A DNA stretch of 64,000 nt from Pseudisothecium myosuroides (GCA_951799445.1 OX637290.1:23244987-23308986), one strand, 5' to 3'; shown: positions 47,341 through 60,044, counted from the stretch's first letter. Program-made: numbers and translations. The notes: generated by a model not told the origin, from the sequence alone.

Positions 47341-48807
47341 TGTTTGGAATGCACTATCTATTTGAATTGCAAACCTAAATGCGACACTCTCAAATCTTGC
47401 TGAAGGAACATAAGTTATGTGATTTTCAAAATGCATATCAACTTTGCTACAGGACTTGTGCCTGTTTTAGGGCCACTTTGACTATTGAATTTTCATACAG
47501 TATTCAAATAAGGCATGCTCGATGCATTGAAATTCCTTGAATTACTAACAAGTATCAATTTTGGCCTGTCTGATAATAGTAAATATACTTACTGTTGAAA
47601 GAATGGTGACCTTATGTACGATTTGTGTAGGCAGGGCATCTGTTGAGTAAACTTCCAATTGGAACAATGTTGGCCAAGGCATACTTCAGCATCGATAGAG
47701 CTGAGATAGCGACGAACATGGAAGTCCCTAAAATGGGATCCCTAAAACTTGTGTGTGTAGAAGTTGAAGTGCCTAATTTTAGCGGAAGAAGATGTGGAAA
47801 AGAAAAAATCTGGATTTATTCCATATATGCCAAGAATTATGCCTAAAACCAAAAATATGAGAGAATGAGAAACTGCCATGTGATCGTATCTCCTGAAATT
47901 TTGGGAAAAGAAGGAGATATGTGCCATTCGTCCATGTGGATGCAATCCCTAATTGGAAGCTTGCAGCGCAACCATCGCATGCATTTCTAAAACCATCTAC
48001 TGACTTCAAAAATAGCACTTACAAGTTTTTAAATAGAAGTTCACTATACTTTTAAAGCTGTCAATGGTAATTCACAAGTCATAGCCCCGATGGCTTTCCA
48101 ACGTGGCAGAGGTTGTAGACAGAAATCCTACGTGGCATGAATCAAGAGAAACCTGTTGGTAGGTGTCCGAATCAAGCTCTCCGAACCAACTGGACAGTTG
48201 AACTTAAACCAGTTGATTTGCCAGTGAAAACGGACATGTATTTTTCTACTAGTGGTAGGAGGCTTTTAGATTTGACTGGTAGATTGTTTGGCAAATTAGT
48301 AGATTTATCTCCCTTAGCCCTTTGGATGGGAGGTTCTTAGGCTTGACTAATAAATTGTTTGAAAATTGGTAGATTCGTTTCTTTTAGTCTTTTGGGTGGT
48401 TATATTGGTCCTATTTATGTTGTCAGTTGTTTGTTGCAGGTGTGATTATCACCTCTCTTGTTCTTTTGGCTCTCCATTGCCATAGATGCCTCATTGGTTC
48501 TTGTATCACTCCATGTTCACTACCCTTCATTTTTTTTAGTTTCTTTTCTTGTATAACTTGTCACCCCAAATAGACTGGCCCTCCTCCCTTCAAAGCTGCT
48601 TGTATTAGTAGAAACATAGGCCACATAGTCTAGCAAAATGATCCACCAAAAGATCCACATGGTAAATTTGATTATTGAATGATTCTTCTTGTAGTCATTT
48701 TCCTATTCAAAGTGATTTTTTTTCCTAGTGTTGGCCGACCTTGTAACCATTTGCCTCTAGATGCTTCATAATTAGAGAGATCATAACTAAGTCACATCTA
48801 TTTATTA
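47341..48807. other. Region after the UGT fragment, no gene supported
   Basis: A 67-codon frame (47643-47846) follows an AG and could be exon-like, but I recognise nothing. At 48250-48375 a stretch of about 90 bp (TTTGACTGGTAGATTGTTTG, then TTGACTAATAAATTGTTTG) is partly duplicated. Confidence 0.4.
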
Positions 48808-49460
48808 CTCCCTCTATCTTGAAATAAATCCACAGTTTCCAGGAAATGGCTAGATTAACGTGTGAGCAGCTCCTATTTTCAAGGAATTTCATAGTTATTA
48901 TAGCTTCTAGTCAACCCTAATAAGGTAGATGCACCCATAGTTGATCACAACCCATAGCCAACCTCTAGGGGGCACTATTTCCAACCAAGGTTGAAAAGCT
49001 TGGAATGTGTTTTTTCAAGGTTGGGACTAGTAAGGTTATGACACATGTTCAAAGTAGTGAGGAAGAAAGTAGGAAATAGTGAGCGGAAAAGCAATTTTTT
49101 AGATGATCGAAATTGGATGACTCTAGATATTGGTTATTAGTCCAGACAACTTTTTGACTCCCAAAATTCAGAGTAACTTCAATTTTGCGAATAAAATTAC
49201 AAAAATTTGGGAGTTCCTATATTTCTTATCTTTCTACATGGAAAAAATTTCTTGTGCCTTAAATTCCTCATCATTTGCTGGGAAATCCCTTAAGTGATCA
49301 GGTATGGGTACATTCACCTTAGGTGTGAAAGAATGGAAGTCAATAGTGAAACTGCGCATATTGAGAACAAGCGGAGAAATTAAATTTTTTTTCCCCTTTT
49401 TGAAACTGCTCCTATGCTATTAATTTGCAACATTCTCCAATCAACGTTGGTGTAGGGAAG
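48808..49460. mobile_element. Truncated Stowaway-like element interrupted by an F element
   Basis: Begins CTCCCTCTATCTTGAAATAA after TA and matches the 19731 element along GGCTAGATTAACGTGTGAGC and GTGAAAGAATGGAAGTCAA. The right terminus is missing beyond about 49460. CTCCCTC...AAATAA ends with a TA target are typical of Stowaway (Tc1/mariner) elements. Confidence 0.65.
48923..49319. mobile_element. F-type miniature element, TA duplication, nested
   Basis: Ends are AGGTAGATGCACCCATA and, reversed, AGGTGAATGTACCCATA, flanked by TA at 48921-48922 and 49320-49321. The uninterrupted relative at 19840-19855 has a single TA at this place, so the insertion site is exact. 397 bp, no coding frame. Confidence 0.8.
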
Positions 49461-50165
49461 TTTGGGGATGCTAGTATGTGAGCTTGTGAGCGTGAACCTG
49501 TGAGCCTCTATTTTTTTCCATTTAGGGTTTGTAAATTTGTTGGAGACCTATGACCGTGGAATTAGATGTAAGGATGTACAGACCAAATGAACAACAAATG
49601 AATATGCCGCTATGTGATTTTGTACCAAAAAATTGAATCTATATATTTCCAAAGTCACATTTATGTTTGGCTTCTATAGCTATGCTTTAAAATAAAAACA
49701 AAAATATCTTGGACATTGAATATTTAAAATAATTATAGTAGTCATATATTGTAAATTAAATAAATGTATTAACCTTGATTGACCTAGCTAGACAACTATT
49801 TTTATAGTTGATGCCCCTCTTTTTGAACTATCTTGTTTCAAATTTTATTTTTTCTAAAAATCAAAATCATTTCTAACAAATAGACTACATAATAAATCCA
49901 ATGGTAGTAGTTTTATTGAATTCCATATTAAACTCCACTTTGTAGAATTTTATAAAGTTGAATGGTCGAGTGTAATTCAAGGCTCATGTTTTATTGTTCA
50001 ATTTGGACATAAGGTGAAGTTATAGGCCAAAGAATGGAACTATTGCCACATCATACATAAATAGATTCAATTTGAAAAACAAGACAATAGAAATCAAATA
50101 TCATATCATGAAAAGAAACTCAAATATCGTCTGACTCAGATGCACTGAGTTCAAAATAAGAACAT

Positions 50166-51417
50166 CACTAGAAGAAACCGAGGTTTTTTTGGACGTCAAA
50201 AAAAACATGGTACCGCGTTAAGTAAGACGCAAAAAAAATCCGTGCTGATGTCCCACAAAATTCGACAAAACGGACAGGCCAAAAACGTGCAAAATTTTGG
50301 CTTGTTTTTAAAAGACATCACAAGAAACATGGTCTTCTAAGCTCCCTACAATGCGCCATGTGGATGCCACAGTGGCGCCACGTAGGAAAAAAAAGCCACG
50401 TGGATTTATTTTTTCATCTAGCCCATCCATGACGTGGCATCTGACATGGCATTTTTTGAAATGTGGCATCTAACGTGGCGTTTTTTGAAACATCAACTTA
50501 GACGTCCAGACGTTTTTTAAGACATCAATTGATGCACATTGTACCAAAGGGCAAGGTCAATGGAAAATAATTATTTAGAAATAAAATAAAAAATAACATA
50601 AAATGAACAAAAAAAATTATTGAATTCAATAAAAAATTTAAAAAACTTACCATCTACCATCAAGAGAATTTTTGATGGCCAAATGAAGAAATTACTTCAT
50701 TAAAAGTTAGTGAGAATGAATGGTAGAGGGGTCCTATTTATATCCCTTGTCCGTCCATAGTGAGACAAAAGATATGGGATACCTAGATTATAGGAACTTG
50801 ACCATTATAAATGAAGACGTTATTCCAGACATCTAGACGTTGTTTCAAACATCTCAATGCTGTTTCAGACATCTTGATGTTGTTTCAGACATTTGGATCA
50901 TGTTGTTTTAGACATTTTACATTGAACCCAGTTCTTACTTTAATATCCCATATGGGTTGTCAATCTTCCTACCACCCTACTTGTATAAAGGGTTCTCTTT
51001 TCATCCATGGTGTACATCCATCCATTGCCCTTTTTTTGCAAAGCATGCCACGTGGCTGCCCTTTTCTTAAAATTTTCACATTTGGTCAACATTTTATTAT
51101 TAATTTTAGTAATTTTCATTGATTCATTTAAAGTCAAAATGGGTCTGCTTGCTAACGTGGCAATCTATGTTTTTTTGGACGTTCCAAAAAACATCAATAT
51201 GTTTCGTAAAAACGCAGGCCTGTTTTTTTGGACGTTCATTTTGACAAGCCCGTCTGCACTAACATGTACCTGTCTAATTCTCTCCCAGGTGCTCATTTCC
51301 GTGGATGTCACCAAAAATTTCAACTGCTGCGGCGTCAAACCGGTAGACGTTGGACGTCACAAAAAATACGGGGCGTTTTCTGCCAAACGACCCCAAAAAC
51401 GCGGGTTTCTTATAGTG
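50166..51417. mobile_element. Non-autonomous CACTA (En/Spm-type) element, CAT duplication
   Basis: Begins CACTAGAAGAAACC and ends GGTTTCTTATAGTG, which is the reversed CACTATAAGAAACC. The flanks are CAT at 50163-50165 and CAT at 51418-51420, the 3-bp duplication of the CACTA superfamily. Subterminal regions repeat GTTTTTTTGGACGTC and related words near 50186, 51170, 51226 and 51340. The 1252-bp interior has no transposase frame and includes an AT-rich stretch and short repeats of CAGACATCTTGATGTTGTTT near 50826-50910. Confidence 0.85.
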
Positions 51418-51710
51418 CATACTTTAGATTCATAAGATCTACAAAGTGATAGAGAAACTGAAGATGAATCAGATGAAGCATTAGCATAAGCTAATGCTAA
51501 ATCTTAAGTATAAACAAGGAGGCCGCAAAGACTAAGAGAGGGACTTCTAAGAAATCCAGGGTGTTGATAAAAAGGCAAGGTTTGCCTTAGTGATGGATTC
51601 ATCCAATTGCAAACAACAAACTATATATCAGAATATGTAATAATAAATTAAAATACAAAGTATAAAATTTATAACTGAAGTTGTTGAAAATGAAAAACAT
51701 AAAATAAAAC

Positions 51711-52976
51711 TTATTCACATAAGTCAAGGAGTGCAACGTCTTCAATTGGAGGGTCATCATCAATCTCCATGCCATCGCATGTGGTAGTACAATCAAGAGT
51801 CTTGGAGACATGTATAGGTGTTTGTAAAGGCTTCAATACCTCATTAAAGAGTTTGGTGTCACTCTCTAATGCTAAGATATGGCGATTAGATGAATGAGCC
51901 GCTCTAATGGAAGAACTTGGATGAAGCACAATATTAAAATCATGAAAACATCTAAATTGAAGTGTAGAAAACAAAAATCAAACAAAAAATAGAATAAAAA
52001 ATAATTCAGTATTGTAGATTACAATACTTGTAGACACAGTCATATTTGCCACCTACAGGGTTCAAGCAATGAACAAAAAGCTTCATTAAAACCTTTGATT
52101 TCTCCTTAGCACCCCTCCATGGCTTACCATCTTCCTTTTGGCATGATTGATTTTCCGTAGTAATAGAATTGAAGAGAATGTCGTCTTTGGCTAAATCAAC
52201 CTTGGGAATTGAAGGATTAGTAGTAATCACAAGCTCCTGAGGTTTGCCTTGCAATGGAAGAGGCCAATGATCGAACAAAAAATAAAGCCTTAAACTTTAG
52301 AGTCTAAAAATCATAATCAAATTAAAATTAGAAAATATACATGCAATCAAAGGAATTGCAATAACAATTGAATCAATGCCAAAAATGAAAGCTTAAAATT
52401 GCTACTTACATTTTTAGATGGGTTCATAAGATTTGCCAAGTGTAAGCAATTTACAATAGTTCGCTCATCCTTGACCTTTAGAAGGTGGAGACAAGGAATA
52501 TCTTTCATATGCACTAAATTTCATGACATTTGGAAGTATCAATCAAAAGTTATGTTCCATCATCATGAAGATAGGTAAGAAAGAATGCCATCATTACGTG
52601 GAGAAAACTTGGAATGCTAGCATTCCAATGCGGAATTTGAGATGGTGGATTTGAAACCCCTAGAACTCGAAGACCATCTGGGTATTCTACATTGATGAGG
52701 TCCACGATACGTTTCTTTTGCACTTTACCATCAAAAAAGAAATCTTTACCTTCATCAACCTACAAAGATAAATTTTAAGAATACTAATTTATGATTGAAG
52801 ATGTCAAAGCCACAAAATATTATGAATTAGAAGAGATGGCTTTCAAAGAACATGTAAGATTTCATAACAATAAAACATGAAATAAAAAAAAACAATGAAA
52901 AGAATGAACTCACCTTTGATAGAAAAGCCACAATGTCATCATATGGTGCAGTAAATGTACCATTCTTCTTCTTCTT
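51711..52976 (-). pseudogene. DNA methylase-like C-terminal part of the broken ParB-methylase gene
   Basis: Minus-strand coding blocks in order. Block 52913-52976 contains TAPYDDIVAFLSK and a good donor. Block about 52560-52760 contains IPHWNASIPSFLHVMMAFFL. Block 52410-52480 ends NPSKN at a GTAAGT donor. Block about 52035-52280 contains KPWRGAKEKSKVLMKLFV. The last block, about 51711-51950, contains SSSIRAAHSSNRHILALESD and ends at TAA. In N4/N6 amino-methylases of the DPPY-then-SAM-site order, a DPPY-like motif is followed by an EKP.xLL-type helix and then a G.GS..AA..xxR...D segment. This order fits, but the catalytic DPPY reads APYD and the FxGxG loop is lost, so an active enzyme is unlikely. 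A 74-bp scrap of a TTAA-family element (52483-52556) sits in the coding block. Assigned from motif pattern only. Confidence 0.5.
52483..52556 (+). mobile_element. Scrap of a TTAA-family element inside a broken coding block
   Basis: AGAAGGTGGAGACAAGGAAT and the following stretch match the interior of the 926-bp element at 10273-10355, without either terminus. It interrupts the minus-strand frame between the HDDG and KVKDERT stretches. Confidence 0.65.
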
Positions 52977-55537
52977 CTTCAGCAATAGTATAGCATATGA
53001 TCCCCAAATTAGGGTTTGTATCCCAAATTTAGGTTGCTATACATTTTGTATTTTATATTGCTATATGAAGTTGCCTTTAAACCTATTTTGCCTTTTTTGC
53101 CTTATTATTAGTGGTATACCACTATAAGTTTATAAAAGTATTTTATAAATTTATTTATTTTGTTCACAAACATATCTCATGTTGGTATATAAATTATTCC
53201 AAGTTTTTGTAGCACATACACCTCTATATGATTAGTTGTAAGAAAATGATTATTTTCAAACATCTTAGCTAAGGTATCTCATAGGGTGAATTTTCCTTAT
53301 TAGATTTAATATAAATCTATGTGGATCCTCTTCTAAAGCCCTTTCCAAGTTAGATTAGACTTGTAGTAATTCTGTGACCCAATTTTTACTAATTGGTAGT
53401 GACTTCATGGAATTTTCAAATTGATTTGAATTAGGCGGGAATGGTACCAGAGACCACCCACCCACCCACTATGGGTGGAGCCTAAAATTAAATCATTCTA
53501 AATCATGAGGTTGGTAGTAAGTACACACATACCTCATTATTGCCCAGTTAGGGTTTTCCCTCCCATAGTTTGAACGTATATGGGCCTTCCCTCGCCATTG
53601 CTTCACATCTTTTTGGTTGTGGCTGTGGCGGTTCACTGTGGTTTTGAGTTTGAGGACGTTTTTGAGGAGATTTGTGTGCAACTCTTAGGCTTCCATCTTC
53701 AAGTGGGAATGGCAAAGGTCACTAGCTATTTGGAGTGTTTTGGGATTTTGTTGCAATTTGCTTATTGTTGTTACCTTGTGATTTAGTTCCATTGGTTCTC
53801 AATTTATTGATTTGCTGGATTTGTGACATAGATAGAAATTGGCTTGCAGCTGAAGACACCTCGTGCATCCTCACTGACTTCACATTTGTTTGTGTTGTCT
53901 TTGGGACGGGCACAGGTGAGGCTGAGCCTTCAAATCCGACTTTTCCAAACTTGGAATACATGGAACGCTTTATTTTCTTACACATGGACTTCTATGAGGA
54001 TTTTATCTCTTACATAGTTCTTACTTATGGTTATACTGGAATAGAATGATGCACTTGTCACTTCTTTGCTCTTGCAAATGAAGATTTTTAAGTATCTATT
54101 TGATACTCATTGTCATGCCCTTGGAATTATGGAATTATTGTCCATGGCTTTCTTATGTACTGTGATAGTCCAGTGAAGCTCATAGATAAGTTTTGACTAA
54201 AGTAAAGCCCTGTTTCAGGGGTGTTTCAGTCTTAGTCCCTTCTTCAGCATTCTATCATGAATTAGTTTTTATGTTTTAGGTTTAATTTGAAATTAAAATT
54301 ATTGCCAAGTGAAGAAAAGCAAGTACCTTTTGCCTTTGGGAATTGATTAAAAATACTTTTTAATCCATAGTTCCCTTCAAATTAAATCTAAAACCCCATT
54401 TGTCAATTTATAGCACATATATCCACACTTATAGATTTTTATGCTTATTTGTGGTTGCTCTCTAAATTTCTATAGAGTAGCACTTTAAAAACCGAAATAT
54501 ATTTTTAAAGCATACCCACACTATTTATTTTAATTTGGAGTGCTTAGGTTTATTCTATATGATTTATTAAACCTATTCAATGATTTTTTTAATTTTGGGT
54601 GCTCTTCATACATTATATGGAGTAGTTTTTATAGACCAAAAATATTTTCAAGCAATCACTATTTGAGTAGAATGGTGAATTTTTTATAGTCTATTCAGTG
54701 ATTTGATTTTTCTATAACTCAGGTTCACATTGAACCAATTATAAGTGGTCATGTAAGAGTAAATCAGGCTTCATGGTATGGGAAACCACCCACCCCACCC
54801 ACTATGGGTGTAGCCTTAATTTAAATTAGTGGGTAGTTATTTCTAGCTACCACATTATGACTAATTTGAAAATTTTCCCTCCAAGTGTTTGGGCTTGAAA
54901 TAGCCTCCCGCTCGCATTGTCTCACATCTTTGAGCTTTGGCTGCGGCGGTTCGCTTCGTTGTGGAGTTTTTGTGTGTTTTTGTGTGAAGACTCTTGGGCT
55001 TCTTGAAAATGGCAAAGGTCTCCTTGCTTTGTTGATTTGTAGTTTTGATTTAGAAAGTTTGCCTTGACATTGATGTTTTATGACCTTTCCCACTAGTTCT
55101 TTTTTTGTGGTGTAATGGATTTGTGACATAGATAGCAATTGGTTGTAGCTGAAGACACCTTGTGCATCCTCACTAACTTAACATTGGATTGTTTTGTATT
55201 TTGGGACGGGCACAGGTGAGGCTCAGCCTTCAAATCCAGTTTCTCCAACATGGAATTGGTGCAAGATTTTACTGTCAAGCACATGGACTCATCCTGCTTG
55301 GATTTTTTGTTTTATGCTTGGAACTTGTGAATAGACATGGATGGGCCATGGCTCTCTTGATAGTCTCAGGATTGATAGTTACCCAGTACATTGTTTGGTA
55401 GTAATTAGTTTTTGGTACTTTTATGACCTAAAACTATTTTATGTTGATGTAAGAGTGATGTGTGTCACTGTGAAGCTTTAAGTTAAGTTTTGACAAGGTG
55501 AAGCCCTGTTTAGGGGTGTTTCAGTCTTAGTCGCTTC
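52977..55537. mobile_element. 2.6-kb insertion at a (CTT)n tract, with two direct repeat units
   Basis: Both edges are CTTCTTCTTCTTCTTC, and the minus-strand coding sequence is interrupted between them. Inside are two direct copies of an element, about 53439-54250 and 54773-55540. Each begins near CCACCCACCCACTATGGGTG, shares a GCTTCACATCTTT-like stretch and GGGACGGGCACAGGTGAGGC, and ends CAGGGGTGTTTCAGTCTTAGT followed by CTT repeats (first copy) or a CTT tract (second). A simple-repeat 3' tail and tract-like target fit a LINE or SINE type retroposon, but no reverse transcriptase is visible. The AT-rich stretch between the copies is unassigned. Confidence 0.45.
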
Positions 55538-55539
55538 TT

Positions 55540-56373
55540 CTTCTTCTTCTTCTCTTCGATAATTCTAACAAAAAAATCATTCAAGATCAAATCTGAAGAG
55601 GTATGATTTGTAGACAAAGGAGCCAAAGTACTCATTATACTCCTAAGCTTAGGAGGTAGCTCAAAGATAGAAGAGGAGGTTAGCACCAAAACCACGGGAA
55701 TAGAAATTGTCTTTTGCCGCTTTAAAGCAGGGAATATTGCTTCAACATTCGAAGAAGAAAGTCCTATAACATCAAGGTTTTTGAGACTATCTTGAACCGT
55801 CACATCTTCATTGGAATCATCAAGTTTGACCACTGACTTCTTTGGCTTGAGCTTGGTTTTCTTGGTTGCATCTTTGTCCACTGTCTTAGGAGTAGCTACA
55901 AGTGTGCCTTTGAGGGCTGATTCAATGGAATCCTGAAGGGTGATGTCAAAAATAGGTCTTTTGAGGGGACAATCCAAATACTATCCACACTTTTTCCAAT
56001 GCATGGGATCCCAATATTTCATAATCCCCTCTGTAAACATGCACTCTTCACTTTCTTTGTCCAAATAATTTGCAAAGAAAGTGGGAGATTTCAAAATGGC
56101 TTTAGCAGGGAAAAGGAAATATTTGAAGTACCTGTAAAGTACCGTTTGCATGGCTAGTTTGAAGTTGATTTGCTTTTCAATCTTATAGTGCTGTGGATCC
56201 CCTTATCTACAGCAAACTCACGAAAGGATGTAGTATCCCACAACAGTATATGCATTGTCTCCATATAATCAAAAATAATGGGCAAAAGATCCATACCATC
56301 AAGAAGATAGTTAATAGACACGTCCAGATCAGCCACTATAGCATTGAAAAGTTTTTTTTGTCTCAATAGCCAA
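55540..56373 (-). pseudogene. Middle block (second part) of the broken ParB-methylase gene
   Basis: The exon begins after an AG acceptor at 56374 and continues the block at 56474-56890. Its frame includes FNAIVADLDVSINYLLDGMD, KLAMQTVLYRYFKYFLFPAK, KSPTFFANYLDKESEECMF and a lysine-rich stretch before NDFFVRIIEE at the insertion edge. Lesions are an extra base in the T8 run at 56352-56359, a missing base in the C4 run at 56199-56202 that restores the frame, and a TAG at 55981-55983 (minus codon) between KKCG and YLDCPLKRP. I recognise no domain; it probably bridges the ParB-like and methylase-like parts. Confidence 0.5.
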
Positions 56374-56473
56374 CTGCCACACAAAAATATAAGTTAGAAG
56401 AATGTTATGATCAACTGAAAATGTTCCGAAAGGAAATAATACTAAAATAGAAAAAAGAAAGAGAAGTATTTAC

Positions 56474-56890
56474 TTGAGCCCACCATGTAGCTTTATGAAG
56501 CCACTTAGGGAAGTTGATGTCACTAAATTTTGGTTTAGGAAATTTGAGAGCTTCACAAAGAGAAGAAGACTTGTTCCATCTCTCTAGCCATTTGATCTTC
56601 ATAGAAGTGTCCATTGCTGAAGTTGCTAGCATCCAGAGTTTTTCTTGAGTTATCTTTGGACTCTCATCATGAGTTTCATAGTGACACTTCACCTGCTCCA
56701 AGAAGGCCGTCGTGTGTTTAGGATCTGCAATGGGGAGTTGCTTCTTCAGTTCTAAATGAGAAGCTACTTTGACCCTCTCAATAGCTTTAGAGACCCACTC
56801 ATGAACTGCAATTGGAATCCAATCTGTTGGATTGGGATGCTTCTCGTAAAATTTCCTTTGAATAGCAGCAGTAGAGTCCCCCAACTCTTG
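56474..56890 (-). pseudogene. Middle block (first part) of the broken ParB-methylase gene, intact exon
   Basis: A clean 139-codon exon, flanked by GTGCAG acceptor and CAA|GTAAAT donor on the minus strand. It starts QELGDSTAAIQRKFYEKHP and ends LHKATWWAQ. It is rich in charged and aromatic residues and predicted helical. The content is typical of real coding sequence, and it is the only exon here without a lesion. Function unknown; it follows the ParB-like exon. Confidence 0.55.
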
Positions 56891-57767
56891 CTGCACGGGA
56901 TAAATGATTTTTAAAAATAAGCATAATACACATGATAACACATGTTATGTATAGTACTAAAGCAAGATATTATTCATTCAAATCAACAAGAAGAACAAAA
57001 AAAAGACCAAAGAATTGAAACAGAATTTCCTGGCAAAACAAAATTTGGTCGGCTGGACAAGATTTCTTGGCAAAACAAAATTTATTGTATTAAAACATGT
57101 GAATTGAATATTCAACCTCTTAAAAGATACAATAGTGACTATTACAATGGTCCATATCAAATAAGCTTTAGAAACTAAGAAGTGAAATGAAAAGAAAGTT
57201 GATAAATAAACAAAAGGATTACCAATTGACTTCATGCAATGCTGCCAGCATAGTTGCAATGTCCCCCTTGACATCCAAAATAATACTTTCAACAGCATAG
57301 TGACACATAAAGTCATCTATATGATCACGGTTGATAAGAGGCAACCATGCTTGCAAACGATGGTTGCCATCCCAAACTATGAACATTTTGCCAAAGAAAA
57401 CTTTTAGATCTTCATCATTCTGCAATTTTTTCTCAAAAGCAGCATTTGCTTGCACCTAGTTGGCACCAGGGTTGTTAGGACGTCCCGACGCCAGGATGTC
57501 CGGAGTCTCGGGACGCGACCCCCCGGGACGTCTCGTGACATTCAGTTTTTGAAAATTAACGGGCGGACGGGAAATTTTACCCATCCCCAGCGTCCACTCG
57601 ACTGGTAAGTCTTGGTCGACCGCCCCGATCTCCCCGACCTCCCCGACCGGTAAGTCTTGGTCGACTGCTCCGACCGCTCTTGTCCAGCCGACCGCCTCGA
57701 CCGCCTGACTAGCCGTCCGCCTATCCAGCCGACCGCCGGTCACTCGTCCGTCCACTGAGGCATGCCT

Positions 57768-58400
57768 CATAATATACCATTGGAAAGGTATTGCCGAGAG
57801 CTTTCCAATGGTATGTCATGCGTATGATTTGGACAAAAACTTCGGCGGTGGGACCCCTCTAAAAATTGGGGTCCGCTTAGCTGTCCGCCTTGTTTAGCCG
57901 ACCGCCCTGTTTAGCCGACCGCTCGTGTAGCCGACCGCTCGTTTGCCCGTCCGCTTATTTTTATGTGCCTTATAATATACCATTGGAAAGGTATTGCCAA
58001 GAGCTTTCCAATGGTATGACATGCGTCTGATTTGAACAAAAACTCCGGCAGTGGGATCCCTCCAAAGATTGGGGTCCGCCTAGCCGTTTGCCATGTTTGG
58101 CCAATCGCTCATGTAGCCGACCGCCCATCTGCCCGTCCATTTATTTTTATGTGCCTTATAATATACCATTGGAAAGGTATTGCCCAAAGCTTCCCAATGG
58201 TATGTCGTGCGTCCGATTTGGACAAAAATTCCAACGGTGGGACCCCTCCAAAGATTGAGGTCCGCTTGGCCGTTTGCCCGTCCACTGAGCCATCCGCTAT
58301 TGTATGCCTTATGATATACCATTGGAGAGGCGTCGTTGAGATTTGTCTAATGATATATCATGCGTCTAATTTGGACAAAAACTTTAGTAGTAGGAACTCT
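57768..58400. repeat. Tandem repeats of 150-200 bp in the hAT element
   Basis: Four degenerate units, each opening TATACCATTGGAAAGG (the last two diverge), followed by a reversed CTTTCCAATGGTAT and GATTTGGACAAAAACT. Starts are near 57771, 57972, 58160 and 58312. Each unit contains its own small hairpin. GTCCGCC-like words separate the units. Subterminal repeats of this kind commonly bind transposase. Confidence 0.75.
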
Positions 58401-60044
58401 TTAAAGATTGGATGCTGGCCACTATTTTAATTCTTGTATTCTTCAACACTCTTGGAATCCTTATCTTCACCTAAAAAGATAGAGTTGGTCATTATTCAGG
58501 TAGATGGGTGTCTTGCTTGCAATTGAATTATCAGAGCCTTAGTTTGCTTGATTAATATTATATTACTAAAATTTTAACTATATAGTTTTTCCTCTTTCAA
58601 TTCAATCAATATTGTAATCTTGAAGATTGTATATTACGTAACTTTCTATAAAATCATTTGTACATGCATTATTTCTTATTGTTAGTTAAAAGGTACCTAT
58701 ACTACAAAGCAACATTGTGTAAGATTTTAGAATATAACATTGTCTTAAATGTCAAAATTAGGTGTGATGACATTAATACATGTTAAAGCATGTGCCGTAA
58801 AATTTTGATAAAATCCACAATGCATGTTCATTGCCGAGGTAGAATGAGTCACTTATTGTGGTAGGCAATATATGACCAACATACCCACCCTTGATTCTAA
58901 GAATGATTCATAGTCAAGAAAATTATAAATTAGTTTTGGACCAAGAATCATCCAATCCTTCCAAAAATTCACATTACAAATTCAATGTTCAACCAAGAAC
59001 TTCGAATAGACTTATAAGATTTACCATGATAATATATTCTAAAATACAAATATTAATTATTTATGTGAATGATATTCAATGCCATCATTATTTAGATCAC
59101 AAGCATTCAAGCACCTTTCCTTTGTTCAATTAAAATCTATTGATTTATTCCAATGAAATCCATATTCTCCTTTGAAGCATTAGAACGCAATTTTTGAAAA
59201 ATCAATGAATATTACATAATATAGATGTTTGGTCTTGAAAAAATTCACAAGCTCATGTGGACATGGGTGATTCTCCATTTCTCCAATATAGCACCATCTA
59301 ATACAATTATAAAATTGCTTGTACAATTGTAGTATAATAATATTGATCCTTTGAATTTGGCATGCACCCTAAGACCTAAGCTTAAATTTAGAGAAATCCT
59401 TCAAATCAAAATTGCATGTTTTACATTTACAAATTACAACATGAATTGATGGTATCGTTTTTTTATGTAGAAGTATATTACAAATGTACATAAATGAGGT
59501 CTATAATTGTCATACATGAAGGATCATCATATTTGAAGGTCAATCACATATTTCACTACTGAAGCACCAATATTTTTGGTATGAAATATATTGTTGTCAG
59601 TTCACAATTTAGGATGTAGATATAAGTATAAGGATGTAGGAAAATAACTTCAATTATATTTTTATTCTGTGAATGCAATATTTACTCTTGAGCTACCTTA
59701 AAGTATATTAAATTATATTAAAGTGCTTAAAGTGTTTTTAGTAGGATCTTCTAATAGAATAATAAAATAATACAATTGCTTGTATTATGTATATTTTGGT
59801 GTTTCAAACTATCAATGCATTTTACAACAAAACTTAAAGAAACACTTCAGGTTATAATTGCCTATTTCACATTTGTACATTGGCACATAATAATTGATGA
59901 AGAAAACAAGGAATACATTAAAAACATAAATGAATAACTCAATAAGGTCTACATAAGTAGTACATTCTAATAATCACATTTAAAAAAAATTGAAGGTCAA
60001 ACATATTTTGCACACCACACCAATGTTTTTGGTAATTAATGTAA

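Noticed and set aside
51007..51435. 142-codon frame in the right half of the CACTA element
   Set aside because: It runs through the terminal repeat and beyond the element edge; it does not resemble a transposase.
53580..54049. Plus-strand frames of 68 and 104 codons in the 2.6-kb insertion
   Set aside because: The sister copy at 54885-55400 does not keep the same frames, so they are unlikely to be coding.
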